Source: Schumannella luteola (GTDB lineage: Bacteria; Actinomycetota; Actinomycetes; Actinomycetales; Microbacteriaceae). Taken from it: a DNA stretch of 64,000 nt. The notes below the pieces were generated by a model, which had not been told where the DNA came from, made no database searches, and saw only the letters and a list, made by a program, of their open reading frames with translations. The DNA lies in NCBI RefSeq assembly GCF_013408685.1, contig NZ_JACBZY010000001.1:1488001-1552000 (forward strand), in the 5' to 3' direction. The position numbers and the translations under genes were made by a program. Shown here one piece after another: positions 36,542 through 45,332 of the stretch. Every line of letters starts with the position of its first letter. Position 1 is the stretch's first letter.

Positions 36542-38578
36542 GTGACTGGTCGAGTAGGGGAGCTGGCGGCATTCCCGTCGAACGGACGACGGGTGATCTT
36601 CTACCTGTACTACGACCCGCGCGGCGAGGTCGACGACTACGTGCTCTACAAGCTGGAGCGTCTGCGCCCCTTCGCCGAGCACATCTTCGTCGTCGTCAAC
36701 GGCGAGCTCACGCCGGCCGCGCACGAGCGCATGGCGACGGTCTCCGACACGATCTGGCAGCGCGAGAACGTCGGCTTCGACGTCTGGGGCTACAAGAAGG
36801 CGCTCGAGGAGTTCGGCCGCGACCGCCTCGCCGACTACGACGAGCTCCTGCTCATGAACTACACCTGGTTCGGGCCGGTCAACCCCTTCGAGCCGATCTT
36901 CGAGCGCATGGATGCGCAGAAGCTCGACTTCTGGGGCATGACCGAGCACGGCGAGCAGACGCCCAACCCGTTCACCCGCACCGGCAAGCTGCACGCGCAC
37001 ATCCAGTCGCACTGGATCTCGGTGCGCCGCAGCATGTTCCTCAGCGACGAGTGGGCCGAGTACTGGGACACGATGCCGCCGATCGTGTCGTACACCGACT
37101 CGATCCTCAGCCACGAGTCGAAGTTCACCCACCACTTCCGTGAGGCCGGCTTCACGGTCGACATCGCCTACAAACGGCGCGACTACTCGACCTGGCACCC
37201 GGCGTTCTACGACGCCGAGGCGCTGCTCGACGACGGCTGCCCCGTGCTCAAGCGCCGCCCGTTCTTCCATGACCCGCTGCTGGTCGACCGGCACGCGATC
37301 ATCCCGCGCCGCTTCCTCGAGAAGGCCGATTCGCTCGGCTACCCGACCGAGCTGATCCTGCAGAACATGGCGCGCGACGCGCAGCCCAAGGTGCTCAACA
37401 CCAATGCGGCGATGCTCGAGATCATGCCCGACGTCGACATCAGCTACGACCCGGAGTCGCCGCTGCGGATCGCCGTGATGATCCACATCTTCTACGTCGA
37501 GCTCGCCGACGAGCTGCTCGGCGCCGCGGCCAACCTGCCTTCGGACTACGACGTCTACATCACCACGACCGACGACGACCGCGCCGCGGCGATCCAGCAG
37601 ATCATCGACGACCGCGCCGACCCGAAGCTGCAGCGCAGCGAGATCCGCGTGCTCCCCTCGAACCGCGGGCGCGATATCGGCGCCTTCTTCGTCGGCATGG
37701 CGGATGTGCTGCGCGCCCGCGACTACGACGTCATCTTCAAGATCCACTCGAAGAAGACCGTGCAGGAGGGCGCCAACGCCGGCGACCTGTTCCGTCGGCA
37801 TCAGCTCGTCAACCTGCTCAACTCGCCCGGCTACGCGGCGAACCTCGTGGCGCTGTTCCAGCAGCACCCCGACCTCGGGCTCGCCTACGCGCCGACGCTG
37901 CACATCGGCTATCCGACGCTCGGCCGCGGCTGGTTCGACAACAAGGAGGCCGCGCGCGAGATGGCCGACGAGCTCGGCATCCGCGTGCCCTTCGACGAGC
38001 CCACCCCGCTCGCGCCCTACGGCTGCATGTTCGCCTTCCGGCCCGAGTCGCTGAGTCTGCTCACCGACCCGGAGTGGGAGTACGACGACTACCCCCTGCC
38101 GACGGAGCACATCGACGGCAGCATCGCGCACGTGCAGGAGCGGCTCTTCAGCTACGCGGCCGCTGAGCTCGGCTACCACACCCGCACCGTCGCGACGACC
38201 CGCTACGCGGCCATCAGCCACACCTCGCTCGAGTACAAGCTCGACCGGATGAGCGCCAACGTGCCCGGCTACGCGGAGGAGCAGATCAGCACGCTCGACC
38301 GCTCCGGCACCTTCATCGGCGGCGGTCCCGCCGGCTACGTGATGGCCTACACGAAGCTGCGGCACCCGCGCATCTACCCCGCGGTGCGCGCCGTCTACCG
38401 GCCGGTTCGCGCGGTGTACCGCCCGATGCGGCGCGCCTACTGGCTCGCGAAGTCGGTCGTCGATCCTCGGGTGCGCCGCTACCGCCGCGAGCAGGCGCTC
38501 GCCGCGCTCGAGACCGCCGAGACGACCGGCGAGGCGCCGCAGACGACGGCCGAAGAGCCCGAGACGCGCGTTCCCTGA
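36542..38578 (+). CDS. Rhamnan synthesis protein F (RgpF family)
   Basis: A 678-aa protein of the RgpF family, implicated in rhamnose-containing wall polysaccharide assembly. The first half has VIFYLYYDPRGEVDDYVLYK, WQRENVGFDVWGYKKALE, LLLMNYTWFGPV and FWGMTEH, with SHWISVRRSMF. The second half has LRIAVMIHIFYVELADELL, ITTTDDDRAA, SNRGRDIGAFFVGMADVL and FKIHSKKT, both typical of the domain. The C-terminal tail repeats YRPVRAVYRPMRRAY. GTG at 36542 is chosen. A TTG at 36512 is in frame but sits too close to the -10 box and lacks a ribosome site. Rhamnose precursor genes lie at 46222 and 54809-56676. Confidence 0.88.
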   Translation: MTGRVGELAAFPSNGRRVIFYLYYDPRGEVDDYVLYKLERLRPFAEHIFVVVNGELTPAAHERMATVSDTIWQRENVGFDVWGYKKALEEFGRDRLADYDELLLMNYTWFGPVNPFEPIFERMDAQKLDFWGMTEHGEQTPNPFTRTGKLHAHIQSHWISVRRSMFLSDEWAEYWDTMPPIVSYTDSILSHESKFTHHFREAGFTVDIAYKRRDYSTWHPAFYDAEALLDDGCPVLKRRPFFHDPLLVDRHAIIPRRFLEKADSLGYPTELILQNMARDAQPKVLNTNAAMLEIMPDVDISYDPESPLRIAVMIHIFYVELADELLGAAANLPSDYDVYITTTDDDRAAAIQQIIDDRADPKLQRSEIRVLPSNRGRDIGAFFVGMADVLRARDYDVIFKIHSKKTVQEGANAGDLFRRHQLVNLLNSPGYAANLVALFQQHPDLGLAYAPTLHIGYPTLGRGWFDNKEAAREMADELGIRVPFDEPTPLAPYGCMFAFRPESLSLLTDPEWEYDDYPLPTEHIDGSIAHVQERLFSYAAAELGYHTRTVATTRYAAISHTSLEYKLDRMSANVPGYAEEQISTLDRSGTFIGGGPAGYVMAYTKLRHPRIYPAVRAVYRPVRAVYRPMRRAYWLAKSVVDPRVRRYRREQALAALETAETTGEAPQTTAEEPETRVP

Positions 38579-38633
38579 CCGTCTCCGGGCGCGTCGCGAC
38601 CCCGGAATCGCGGGCCCGCCGAGCACGCCGGGT

Positions 38634-38639
38634 TACTCT
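38634..38639 (+). promoter_or_regulatory. -10 box TACTCT for the LGFP-repeat gene
   Basis: TACTCT lies 53 nt before the ATG at 38693. It also ends 8 nt before a GTG at 38648 that is in frame, so a leaderless longer form is conceivable. Confidence 0.4.
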
Positions 38640-38692
38640 GGAGCGGTGTGCGGGCGCGATTCTGCGTGCGCACGCTCGAGGGGGCGGGTGTC

Positions 38693-40828
38693 ATGACAGC
38701 GCAGCAGGATGGAACGCGTCGACGGCGATGGATGCGCCGATCGGTCATCGCGCAGGCCGCGGTCGCGCTCGCAGCGGTCGTGCTGGGCACCCTGATGCCG
38801 CTCGCGCAGACCGAGTCGGCCGAGGCCGCGAACGCGGCTGACTTCGACCCCGGCTACCTCATCGACGACGCGATCTTCTACGACGCGAGCTCGATGAACT
38901 ACCTCGACGTGCAGTCGTTCCTCAACTCGCGCGTCGGCACCTGCCAGGCCGGACGCACCTGCCTGAAGGGCTACGCGCAGGTCACCACGACCATCCCCGC
39001 CGACCGCTACTGCTCGGGCTACTCCGGCAGCTCGTACGACACCGCGGCGATGATCATCGACAAGGCGGCCCGCGCCTGCAGCATCAACCAGCGTGCGCTG
39101 CTGGTGCTGCTCGAGAAGGAGCAGGGCATCGTCTCGTCGACCGGACCGAGCCAGCGTGCCTACGACGCCGCCACGGGCTTCGGCTGCCCCGACACGGCGC
39201 CCTGCGACCCCAACGTGGGCGGCTTCTACTACCAGGTGTACTACGCCGCCCGGCAGTTCCAGATCTACAAGGCCAACCCGAACAGCTTCAACCACCGCGC
39301 CGGCACGACCAAGAACATCCTGCTCAACCCGAACGCGGGATGCGGCACGAAGAGCGTCTACATCTACAACAACGCCACCGCCGGCCTCTACAACTACACG
39401 CCCTACACGCCCAACGCCGCGGCGATGGGCAACCTCTACGGCATCGGCGACGGCTGCTCCTCCTACGGCAACCGCAACTTCTGGCGCATCTTCACCGACT
39501 GGTTCGGCAACCCGCTGCGCTACGAGGTCGCGCCCGGATTCGCCTGGTACTACGACGCCCGCGGCGGCGCGAACGGCGTCATGGGCGCCGCCACCGGCTA
39601 CCTCACGCGCGACGAGTCGAACGGGGGCGGCTACTTCCAGCGCTTCCGCAACGGCATCCTCTACACGAGCGCCGGAGGCACCGCCTTCGTGTTCAACAAC
39701 GAGTTCATGACCAAGTACGCGTCGCTCTACGCGCAGTCGGGCGGCACCGGCTGGCCGACCTCTGAGCAGGTCTGCGCCACGAACGGCATCTGCTACCAGA
39801 GCTTCACCGGCGGCACCATCGTCGCCGCGCCGACGATCGGCGCCCGTGTGATCTACGGCGGCATCGCGACCGCGTGGCTCAAGGGCGGCGGTCCCACCGG
39901 CCCGCTCGGCGCACCCATGAGCGACACCGAGTACGCGACCAATTCGGGTTCGGCGGGCTGGGTGCAGGACTTCCAGTGGGCCTACTACTCCGCCAGCAAC
40001 TTCGGGTCGTACGCGGTCTCGAAGTCGACCACCGGCAGCAGCTGGATCGCTTACGGCGGCATCGGCGGCACGCTCGGCTGGCCGACGAGCGACTACCGCT
40101 GCGTGGGAGCCTCGTGCGCTCAGGACTTCCAGAACGGCGCGCTGTCGACGACCAAGCAGTGGGGCAGCCACGCGATCCTATGGGGCTACGCTTCGCTGTG
40201 GCGGGCGCAGGGCGGGCTCGACTCGCTCGGCGCCGCGTTCGACGACCTGCGCGCGAGCAACGCCGCGGGGGGCGGCTGGATCCAGCAGTTCGAGAAGGCC
40301 GCGATCGTGCAGACCACGGCGGGCACGGTCACCCGGTTCCCGTATGACTTCTTCTACGGCTACTGGTATCAGACGGGTGGCGAGCGCGGCTCGCTCGGCT
40401 GGCCGATCGCCGCGCAGCAGTGCGCCGCGAACGCCTGCGCCGAGCGGTTCACCAACGCGGTCGTCACGGTGCGGCCCAACGGCAGCCCCCTCCTCGTGAT
40501 CGGCGGTCTCGCCGGTGCGTGGGATGCGGCCGGCGGCATCGCCAAGGTCGGCCCGGCCATCTCGGGCACCCGCTACAGCACGGCCAACGGCGGTGGATGG
40601 GTTCAGGAGTTCACCGCGGGTACCATTACGCAGGTGTCGAACGGCTCCCCCCTGTTCAGCCCGACAGGCCCGATCCTCACGTCGTGGAAGAGCTACGGCG
40701 CCGAGGCGACCTGGCTCGGCTGGCCCACATCCGCCCCCACCTGCTCGGCGAACGGCTGCGTTCAGAACTTCCAGAACGGCGTCGGCCGCTCTGATGCGAA
40801 CGGTGCCGTCCGGTTCACGACCTCGTGA
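38693..40828 (+). CDS. Secreted LGFP-repeat protein with N-terminal lysozyme-like module
   Basis: A 711-aa exported protein. The signal peptide is basic (GTRRRRWMRRS) then hydrophobic, with cleavage near AEAANA at about residue 45. Residues 50-285 form a cysteine-rich module (INQRALLVLLEKEQGIV, YDAATGFGCPDTAPCD, GYNRNFWRIF-like end) that looks like a lysozyme-type fold; the glutamate of LEKEQG would be the candidate catalytic residue (tentative). The rest is about eight LGFP repeats of ~50 residues, with markers GWPTS, GPLGAP, LGWPTS, SLGAAF, LGWPIA and LGWPTSA. LGFP repeats bind cell-wall glycans in actinobacteria. Its stop overlaps the acyltransferase start, so the two are coupled. Confidence 0.85.
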   Translation: MTAQQDGTRRRRWMRRSVIAQAAVALAAVVLGTLMPLAQTESAEAANAADFDPGYLIDDAIFYDASSMNYLDVQSFLNSRVGTCQAGRTCLKGYAQVTTTIPADRYCSGYSGSSYDTAAMIIDKAARACSINQRALLVLLEKEQGIVSSTGPSQRAYDAATGFGCPDTAPCDPNVGGFYYQVYYAARQFQIYKANPNSFNHRAGTTKNILLNPNAGCGTKSVYIYNNATAGLYNYTPYTPNAAAMGNLYGIGDGCSSYGNRNFWRIFTDWFGNPLRYEVAPGFAWYYDARGGANGVMGAATGYLTRDESNGGGYFQRFRNGILYTSAGGTAFVFNNEFMTKYASLYAQSGGTGWPTSEQVCATNGICYQSFTGGTIVAAPTIGARVIYGGIATAWLKGGGPTGPLGAPMSDTEYATNSGSAGWVQDFQWAYYSASNFGSYAVSKSTTGSSWIAYGGIGGTLGWPTSDYRCVGASCAQDFQNGALSTTKQWGSHAILWGYASLWRAQGGLDSLGAAFDDLRASNAAGGGWIQQFEKAAIVQTTAGTVTRFPYDFFYGYWYQTGGERGSLGWPIAAQQCAANACAERFTNAVVTVRPNGSPLLVIGGLAGAWDAAGGIAKVGPAISGTRYSTANGGGWVQEFTAGTITQVSNGSPLFSPTGPILTSWKSYGAEATWLGWPTSAPTCSANGCVQNFQNGVGRSDANGAVRFTTS

Positions 40829-43068
40829 CGGCGGTCTCCGAGCGCGACCGGGAGCTCCCGTCGCGCGCTGAGTCACGCCGTGCGGAGCGCCGTCGACGCG
40901 GTGACAAGCCGGTCGTCGAGAACAAGCTCTACGAGATCCAGGCGCTGCGCACGATCGCCGTGGCCTTCGTGGTCGTCTACCACGTCTGGCCCGGCGCGCT
41001 GCCCGGCGGATTCGTCGGCGTCGACATCTTCTTCGTCATCTCCGGCTTCCTGATCGGCGGTCACCTGCTGCGCGACGCCGAGCGCAACGGACGGGTGCAG
41101 CTGACCCGGTTCTGGGTGCGCCGCATCCGCCGCATCCTGCCGGCCTCGTTCCTCGTGCTCATCGCCGCGATCGCGATCATGTTCGTCGCGATCCCGAAGA
41201 CGATGTGGCCCGACACCCTGACCCAGGTCGGCTCGGCGAGCCTCTACGTCGTCAACTGGGCGCTCGCCCTGCAGTCGGTCGACTACCTCGCCGCCGAGAA
41301 CCCGCCGACGGTCGTGCAGCACTTCTGGTCGCTGTCGGTCGAGGAGCAGTTCTACATCGCACTGCCCATCCTGCTCGCGCTGGGGATGCTCGTGATCGCA
41401 CTGGTGCGCCGTCTGCGTCGTCGCTCGGCGGATGCGGACACGCTCGGGTCGGCTGCGGTCGCGGGCGCGGCGAACGGAGCCCGCGGGCGCGGCACCGCGG
41501 TGCTCTTCGTGGCGCTGACGGCCGCCGTGGTCGTCGTCTCCCTCGTCTACTCGCTGAACCGCACGACCTTCGACCCCTCGCTGGCCTACTTCGACACCTT
41601 CTCGCGCGCGTGGGAGTTCGCCTTCGGCGCGCTCACGGCGGGGCTCGTCTCGCTGTTCCCTCGAGCCTTCCAGCGCCTGCGCGAGAATCCCGTCCTCGGG
41701 CAGTCGCGACTGCTGACGCTCGCGGGCATCGTCGTGCTCTTCGTCGGCGGGTTCATCATCGACGGCTCCTGGCCGTTCCCTGCGCCCACCGCGCTGCTGC
41801 CCGTGGTCGGCACCCTGCTGGTGATCGTCGGCGGCTTCGGCCCGCGCACCTCGCTCGCCCCGGTGCTGGCGGTGAAGCCGGTGCAGTTCCTGGGCGACAT
41901 CTCGTACTCGACCTACCTGTGGCACTGGCCGCTGCTGATCGGCTTCACCAACTTCGTCGGGCATCCCGCCAGCTGGAAGTCGGGCCTCGTGATCGTGGCC
42001 GCGACCGTGCTGCTGGCCTGGCTCACCAAGATCCTCGTCGAAGACCCGTTCCGCACCGCGAAGCCGTTCACGAAGCTGCGCTGGCCCTCCTACAGCCTCG
42101 CCGCGGGCGGCGCCGCCGTGATCGTCGCGAGCGCGCTCGTGATCGGCACGGTCACGGCGCCCAAGCCCCTGCCGACCGTGGACGTCACCGCCAGCAGCTG
42201 CGTGGGAGCGGGCGCGCTGCTCTCGGGCAAGAAATGCGACGACCCCTACGCGTTGCCGCAGGACACCGACCTCGCGGCGGCCGGCGCCGACCTCGACACG
42301 AGCCGCTGGTGCCTGACCTGGTTCACCGAGACCTGGCGCACCTGCGAGGTCGGCGACACCTCGGCGAAGGCGAAGGGCACGATCGCCCTCGTCGGCGACT
42401 CCTACGCGGCCTCGTTCACCGTCGCGTTCGACGACTACTTCACGAGCCAGGGCTACAAGGTCGAGACCTACACGCGATTCGGGTGCCCGGCGCTCGGTCA
42501 GCCGGTTCCGGCGGACTACGAGCCCGCGAACTCCGACCAGACCGAGTACGTCAACTGCCGCGTCTGGAGCGAGCGGGCCCGCGAGACGCTCATCGAGCGG
42601 ACCGACATCTCGACCGTGGTGTTCATCGGGCGTGCGATGGGCCACCCCGCCACGCAGGCGCTCGACGACATCTCGCTGCAGGACAGCGACGTCGAGGCCT
42701 CGTGGAACCAGCTGCTCGACGCCGGCAAGAAGATCGCCTGGGTGCGCACCTCGCCCGACCTCGGCGTCGGCAAGATCCCGACCTGCCTGTCCACGAACAC
42801 GGATGACCCCCTCGCCTGCGCGAAGCCGCGCAAGGGACTCGAGCTGTGGACTCCGCAGGAGGACGTGCTGCCGAAGATGGGCGGCCGGGTGACCTACATC
42901 GACCTGACCGACGCCTTCTGCGACGCGAGCACCTGCTATCCGGTCATCGGCGGCGTGGTCGTCTTCGCCGACGAGCGGCACGTCTCGACGTCGTACTCGC
43001 GCAGCATCATGCCCTACCTGGGGCCGAAGATCATCGACGTCGTCAACGGCGCCGCAGGCCAGGGCTGA
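40825..43068 (+). CDS. OafA/YrhL-type acyltransferase with SGNH domain
   Basis: A 747-aa membrane O-acyltransferase for surface glycans. After a basic N-terminus, the acyltransferase-3 domain begins EIQALRTIAVAFVVVYHVWP with the essential His, then GGFVGVDIFFVISGFLIGGHLL and RRIRRILPASFLV, with ~10 membrane segments to about residue 445. FWSLSVEEQFYIALPI is another hallmark. The C-terminal ~290 residues form an SGNH hydrolase-like domain: LVGDSYAASF (catalytic Ser) and FADERHVSTSYS (DxxH). GTG at 40825 overlaps the LGFP gene stop (GTGA). It probably O-acetylates a sugar of the polymer made by this locus. Confidence 0.92.
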   Translation: MTAVSERDRELPSRAESRRAERRRRGDKPVVENKLYEIQALRTIAVAFVVVYHVWPGALPGGFVGVDIFFVISGFLIGGHLLRDAERNGRVQLTRFWVRRIRRILPASFLVLIAAIAIMFVAIPKTMWPDTLTQVGSASLYVVNWALALQSVDYLAAENPPTVVQHFWSLSVEEQFYIALPILLALGMLVIALVRRLRRRSADADTLGSAAVAGAANGARGRGTAVLFVALTAAVVVVSLVYSLNRTTFDPSLAYFDTFSRAWEFAFGALTAGLVSLFPRAFQRLRENPVLGQSRLLTLAGIVVLFVGGFIIDGSWPFPAPTALLPVVGTLLVIVGGFGPRTSLAPVLAVKPVQFLGDISYSTYLWHWPLLIGFTNFVGHPASWKSGLVIVAATVLLAWLTKILVEDPFRTAKPFTKLRWPSYSLAAGGAAVIVASALVIGTVTAPKPLPTVDVTASSCVGAGALLSGKKCDDPYALPQDTDLAAAGADLDTSRWCLTWFTETWRTCEVGDTSAKAKGTIALVGDSYAASFTVAFDDYFTSQGYKVETYTRFGCPALGQPVPADYEPANSDQTEYVNCRVWSERARETLIERTDISTVVFIGRAMGHPATQALDDISLQDSDVEASWNQLLDAGKKIAWVRTSPDLGVGKIPTCLSTNTDDPLACAKPRKGLELWTPQEDVLPKMGGRVTYIDLTDAFCDASTCYPVIGGVVVFADERHVSTSYSRSIMPYLGPKIIDVVNGAAGQG

Positions 43069-43082
43069 CCGCGCGCGGGAAC

Positions 43083-43110
43083 AGCGGGGAAGGCCGGAGC
43101 CGACCCCGCT
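43083..43110. terminator. Weak hairpin between convergent genes
   Basis: AGCGGGG (43083-43089) pairs with CCCCGCT (43104-43110) around a 14-nt interior. It lies between the acyltransferase and ABC genes. Confidence 0.4.
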
Positions 43111-43116
43111 GCCGGC

Positions 43117-44361
43117 TCAGGAGGTCGCGGACTCGCGGGTCGTGACGCGCGCCGCGACCGTGCCGACCGACGACTCGCTGCCGCTCACGTGCAGCAGAGC
43201 TGCCTGCCAGAGGATCGACGAGGTGCCCTCGGCGAAGTCCTCGGCGCGGGCGTTGATGAAGTAGTCGCCGACGCCGAAGTTCAGCTCCTCGATGTCGAAG
43301 TCGACATCCCAGGTGTCGCCGGCGCGGTGGGAGGTCGCCGGCGCCTTCAGACGGTCGGTGCTGGTGCCGAGCACCATCTGGCCGTTCGGGGTGTCGATGC
43401 CGAACCCGGTCATCCAGTCGTCGACGTCCCCGTTCGCGGTGAGGTGCAGGCGCAGCGTCACCGACGAGCCCTGGCGCACCTTCGTGGTCTCGTTGCCCTC
43501 GGCGTCGAAGACGGTCGCCTTAACGACCTGCACGCGGCTCTCGGCCTCGTCGTCGTCCTCGTCCTCGATCGGCGTGCCCGCGGCCGCGGCCGCCGCCGCG
43601 GCGTCGGCACGACGGTCGCGCTCGAGCAGATCGCGCAGCACGCCGAGCCCCTCGAGGGTGTCGCCGGCGAAGGCCACCGCGCCCGAGTCGAGCACGAAGG
43701 TCGTGTCGCAGAGCTCCTGGATCTGCGCCGCGGCGTGGCTGACGAGGATGATCGTTCGGCCCTCGCGCTGGAAGCTGCGGATCTTGTCCATGCACTTGCG
43801 CTGGAAGGCCTCGTCGCCGACAGCCAGCACCTCGTCGACGAGCAGGATGTCGGGGTCGGTGTGCACGGCGACCGCGAAGGCCAGGCGCATGAACATGCCC
43901 GAGGAGTAGAACTTGACCTCGTTGTCGATGAACTCGCGGATGCCCGAGAACTCGACGATGTCGTCGAAACGCTCGTCGATCTCGCTGCGCGAGAGACCGA
44001 GCAGCGTGGCGTTGAGGTAGACGTTCTCGCGGCCGCTGAGGTCGGGGTGGAAGCCGGCGCCGAGCTCGAGCAGCGCGGCGATGCGCCCGCGGATCTGCAC
44101 CGAGCCGGAATCGGGGGAGAGGATCCCGCCGATCAGCTTGAGCAGCGTGCTCTTGCCCGAGCCGTTCGCGCCGAGCAGCCCGACGGTGGTGCCGGCGTGG
44201 ATGCTGAGGCTGATCCCGTCGGCGGCGGTGTAGCTGGTGCGGTGCCGGCGTGCGCGCGCGAAGGTGAGCACCCGGTCCTTGAGCGTGTTGTCCTTGCGCA
44301 CGACGAAGGCCTTGCGCACGTCGTCGAGGCGCACGACCTCCGGGGCGGTGGTCTCGGTCAT
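43117..44361 (-). CDS. Polysaccharide ABC exporter ATPase with Wzt-type C-terminal domain
   Basis: A 414-aa ATPase of the TagH/Wzt class. The nucleotide-binding domain (to about residue 235) has Walker A GANGSGKST, ELGAGFHPDLSGRENVYLN, signature FYSSGMFMRLAFAVA, Walker B DILLVDEVLAVGD and switch LVSHAA. A linker rich in Ala and acidic residues (DAAAAAAAAG, DEDDDEAES) leads to a beta-sandwich C-terminal domain of about 140 residues. In Wzt proteins this domain reads the terminal modification of the exported polymer. ATG at 44361 shares one base with the stop of the permease gene (TGATG), so the subunits are coupled. Confidence 0.93.
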   Translation of the reverse strand: MTETTAPEVVRLDDVRKAFVVRKDNTLKDRVLTFARARRHRTSYTAADGISLSIHAGTTVGLLGANGSGKSTLLKLIGGILSPDSGSVQIRGRIAALLELGAGFHPDLSGRENVYLNATLLGLSRSEIDERFDDIVEFSGIREFIDNEVKFYSSGMFMRLAFAVAVHTDPDILLVDEVLAVGDEAFQRKCMDKIRSFQREGRTIILVSHAAAQIQELCDTTFVLDSGAVAFAGDTLEGLGVLRDLLERDRRADAAAAAAAAGTPIEDEDDDEAESRVQVVKATVFDAEGNETTKVRQGSSVTLRLHLTANGDVDDWMTGFGIDTPNGQMVLGTSTDRLKAPATSHRAGDTWDVDFDIEELNFGVGDYFINARAEDFAEGTSSILWQAALLHVSGSESSVGTVAARVTTRESATS

Positions 44362-45275
44362 CACAGCTCCTGTGCCACGTTGCCCTGGCGGCGCTGGAAG
44401 ACCCACTGCGCGAAGGCCAGGAAGACGAGTCCGATCAGGCCGGCGATCAGCATCCGCTCCCACAGGTCACCCGGGTAGTCGGCGGCGGTGCCGCCGCCCC
44501 AGAGCGAGCGGTGGAAGCCGAGCACGGCGATCGTGATCGGGTTCGAGGTGTAGACGTCGAGGATCCAGGTCGGCAGGTGGAACTCGCCGATGACGTCGGA
44601 GACGCGGCGCCACGAGTAGACGATCGGGGCGCTCCACATGAGCAGGGTGAGCACGATCTCGGTGATGTACTGCACGTCGCGCAGATAGACGTTGAGCACC
44701 GAGAGCAGCAGTCCGAAGCCGAGCGCGTAGATGAGGATCAGCAGGATCGACGGCACGAGGTAGCCGATGCCGCTGAAGTCGGGCCAGGCGCCCGAGAACA
44801 CGATCGCGCCGACGAGCACGACGAACTGCATGCCCACGAGGAACAGCGCCCCGCCGACCGAGGCGAGCGGGAACACCTCGCGCGGCACGTAGATCTTCTT
44901 CACCAGGCCGGCGTTGTTGACGATCGAGCCGGCGGCGGCGCCGACGCTCTCGGAGAAGAGGGCGTAGATCGTGAGGCCCGAGAAGACGTAGATCGCGAAG
45001 TCCTCGATGCCGCGGGCGGCGCCGAGGATCTGCCCCAGCACCAGGTAGTAGGTGGCGAGCATCACGAGCGGCTTGATGAGCGTCCAGAGGAAGCCGAGAG
45101 CGCTGCCGCGGTAGCGCACCTGGAGGTCGCGTCGGGTCAGCAGCCAGAGCAGCTGCCGGTGCTGGAGGATCTCGCGGATCCGGGCCACCGGGTGGAGCCC
45201 GCCGCGCGCGCCCTGACCGGTCACCGAGCGCATCGGCGTCGCAGACAGGCGCTCGAATCGCGCCTCAGCTGTCAC
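44361..45275 (-). CDS. Polysaccharide ABC exporter permease (TagG/Wzm type)
   Basis: A 304-aa ABC-2 permease with a cytoplasmic N-terminus (HRQLLWLLTRRDLQVRYRGSALGFLWTLIKPL, the family signature) and about six membrane helices. It ends with a short cytoplasmic tail. It forms the channel for the ATPase encoded directly downstream, exporting an undecaprenyl-linked polymer across the membrane. GTG start at 45275. A -10 box (TATATT) overlaps that of the divergent SDR gene. Confidence 0.93.
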   Translation of the reverse strand: MTAEARFERLSATPMRSVTGQGARGGLHPVARIREILQHRQLLWLLTRRDLQVRYRGSALGFLWTLIKPLVMLATYYLVLGQILGAARGIEDFAIYVFSGLTIYALFSESVGAAAGSIVNNAGLVKKIYVPREVFPLASVGGALFLVGMQFVVLVGAIVFSGAWPDFSGIGYLVPSILLILIYALGFGLLLSVLNVYLRDVQYITEIVLTLLMWSAPIVYSWRRVSDVIGEFHLPTWILDVYTSNPITIAVLGFHRSLWGGGTAADYPGDLWERMLIAGLIGLVFLAFAQWVFQRRQGNVAQEL

Positions 45276-45315
45276 GCGTGGTGCCTTGCTCCGGGTATGC
45301 GCTGATCACCCCACG

Positions 45316-45323
45316 AATATACT
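45316..45323. promoter_or_regulatory. Overlapping -10 boxes of divergent promoters
   Basis: TATACT on the plus strand (45318-45323) lies 9 nt before the SDR ATG. TATATT on the minus strand (45316-45321) lies about 40 nt before the permease GTG. The boxes share four base pairs, so only one polymerase can open this site at a time. Confidence 0.55.
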
Positions 45324-45332
45324 CGACCTGCC

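Noticed and set aside
34574-38626. A 1350-codon open frame on the minus strand
   Set aside because: It is antisense to the CgeB-like and RgpF-like genes, whose proteins have clear family motifs. The translated product has no recognisable domain and is dominated by Arg, Val, Glu and Asp runs, as expected of a GC-rich shadow.
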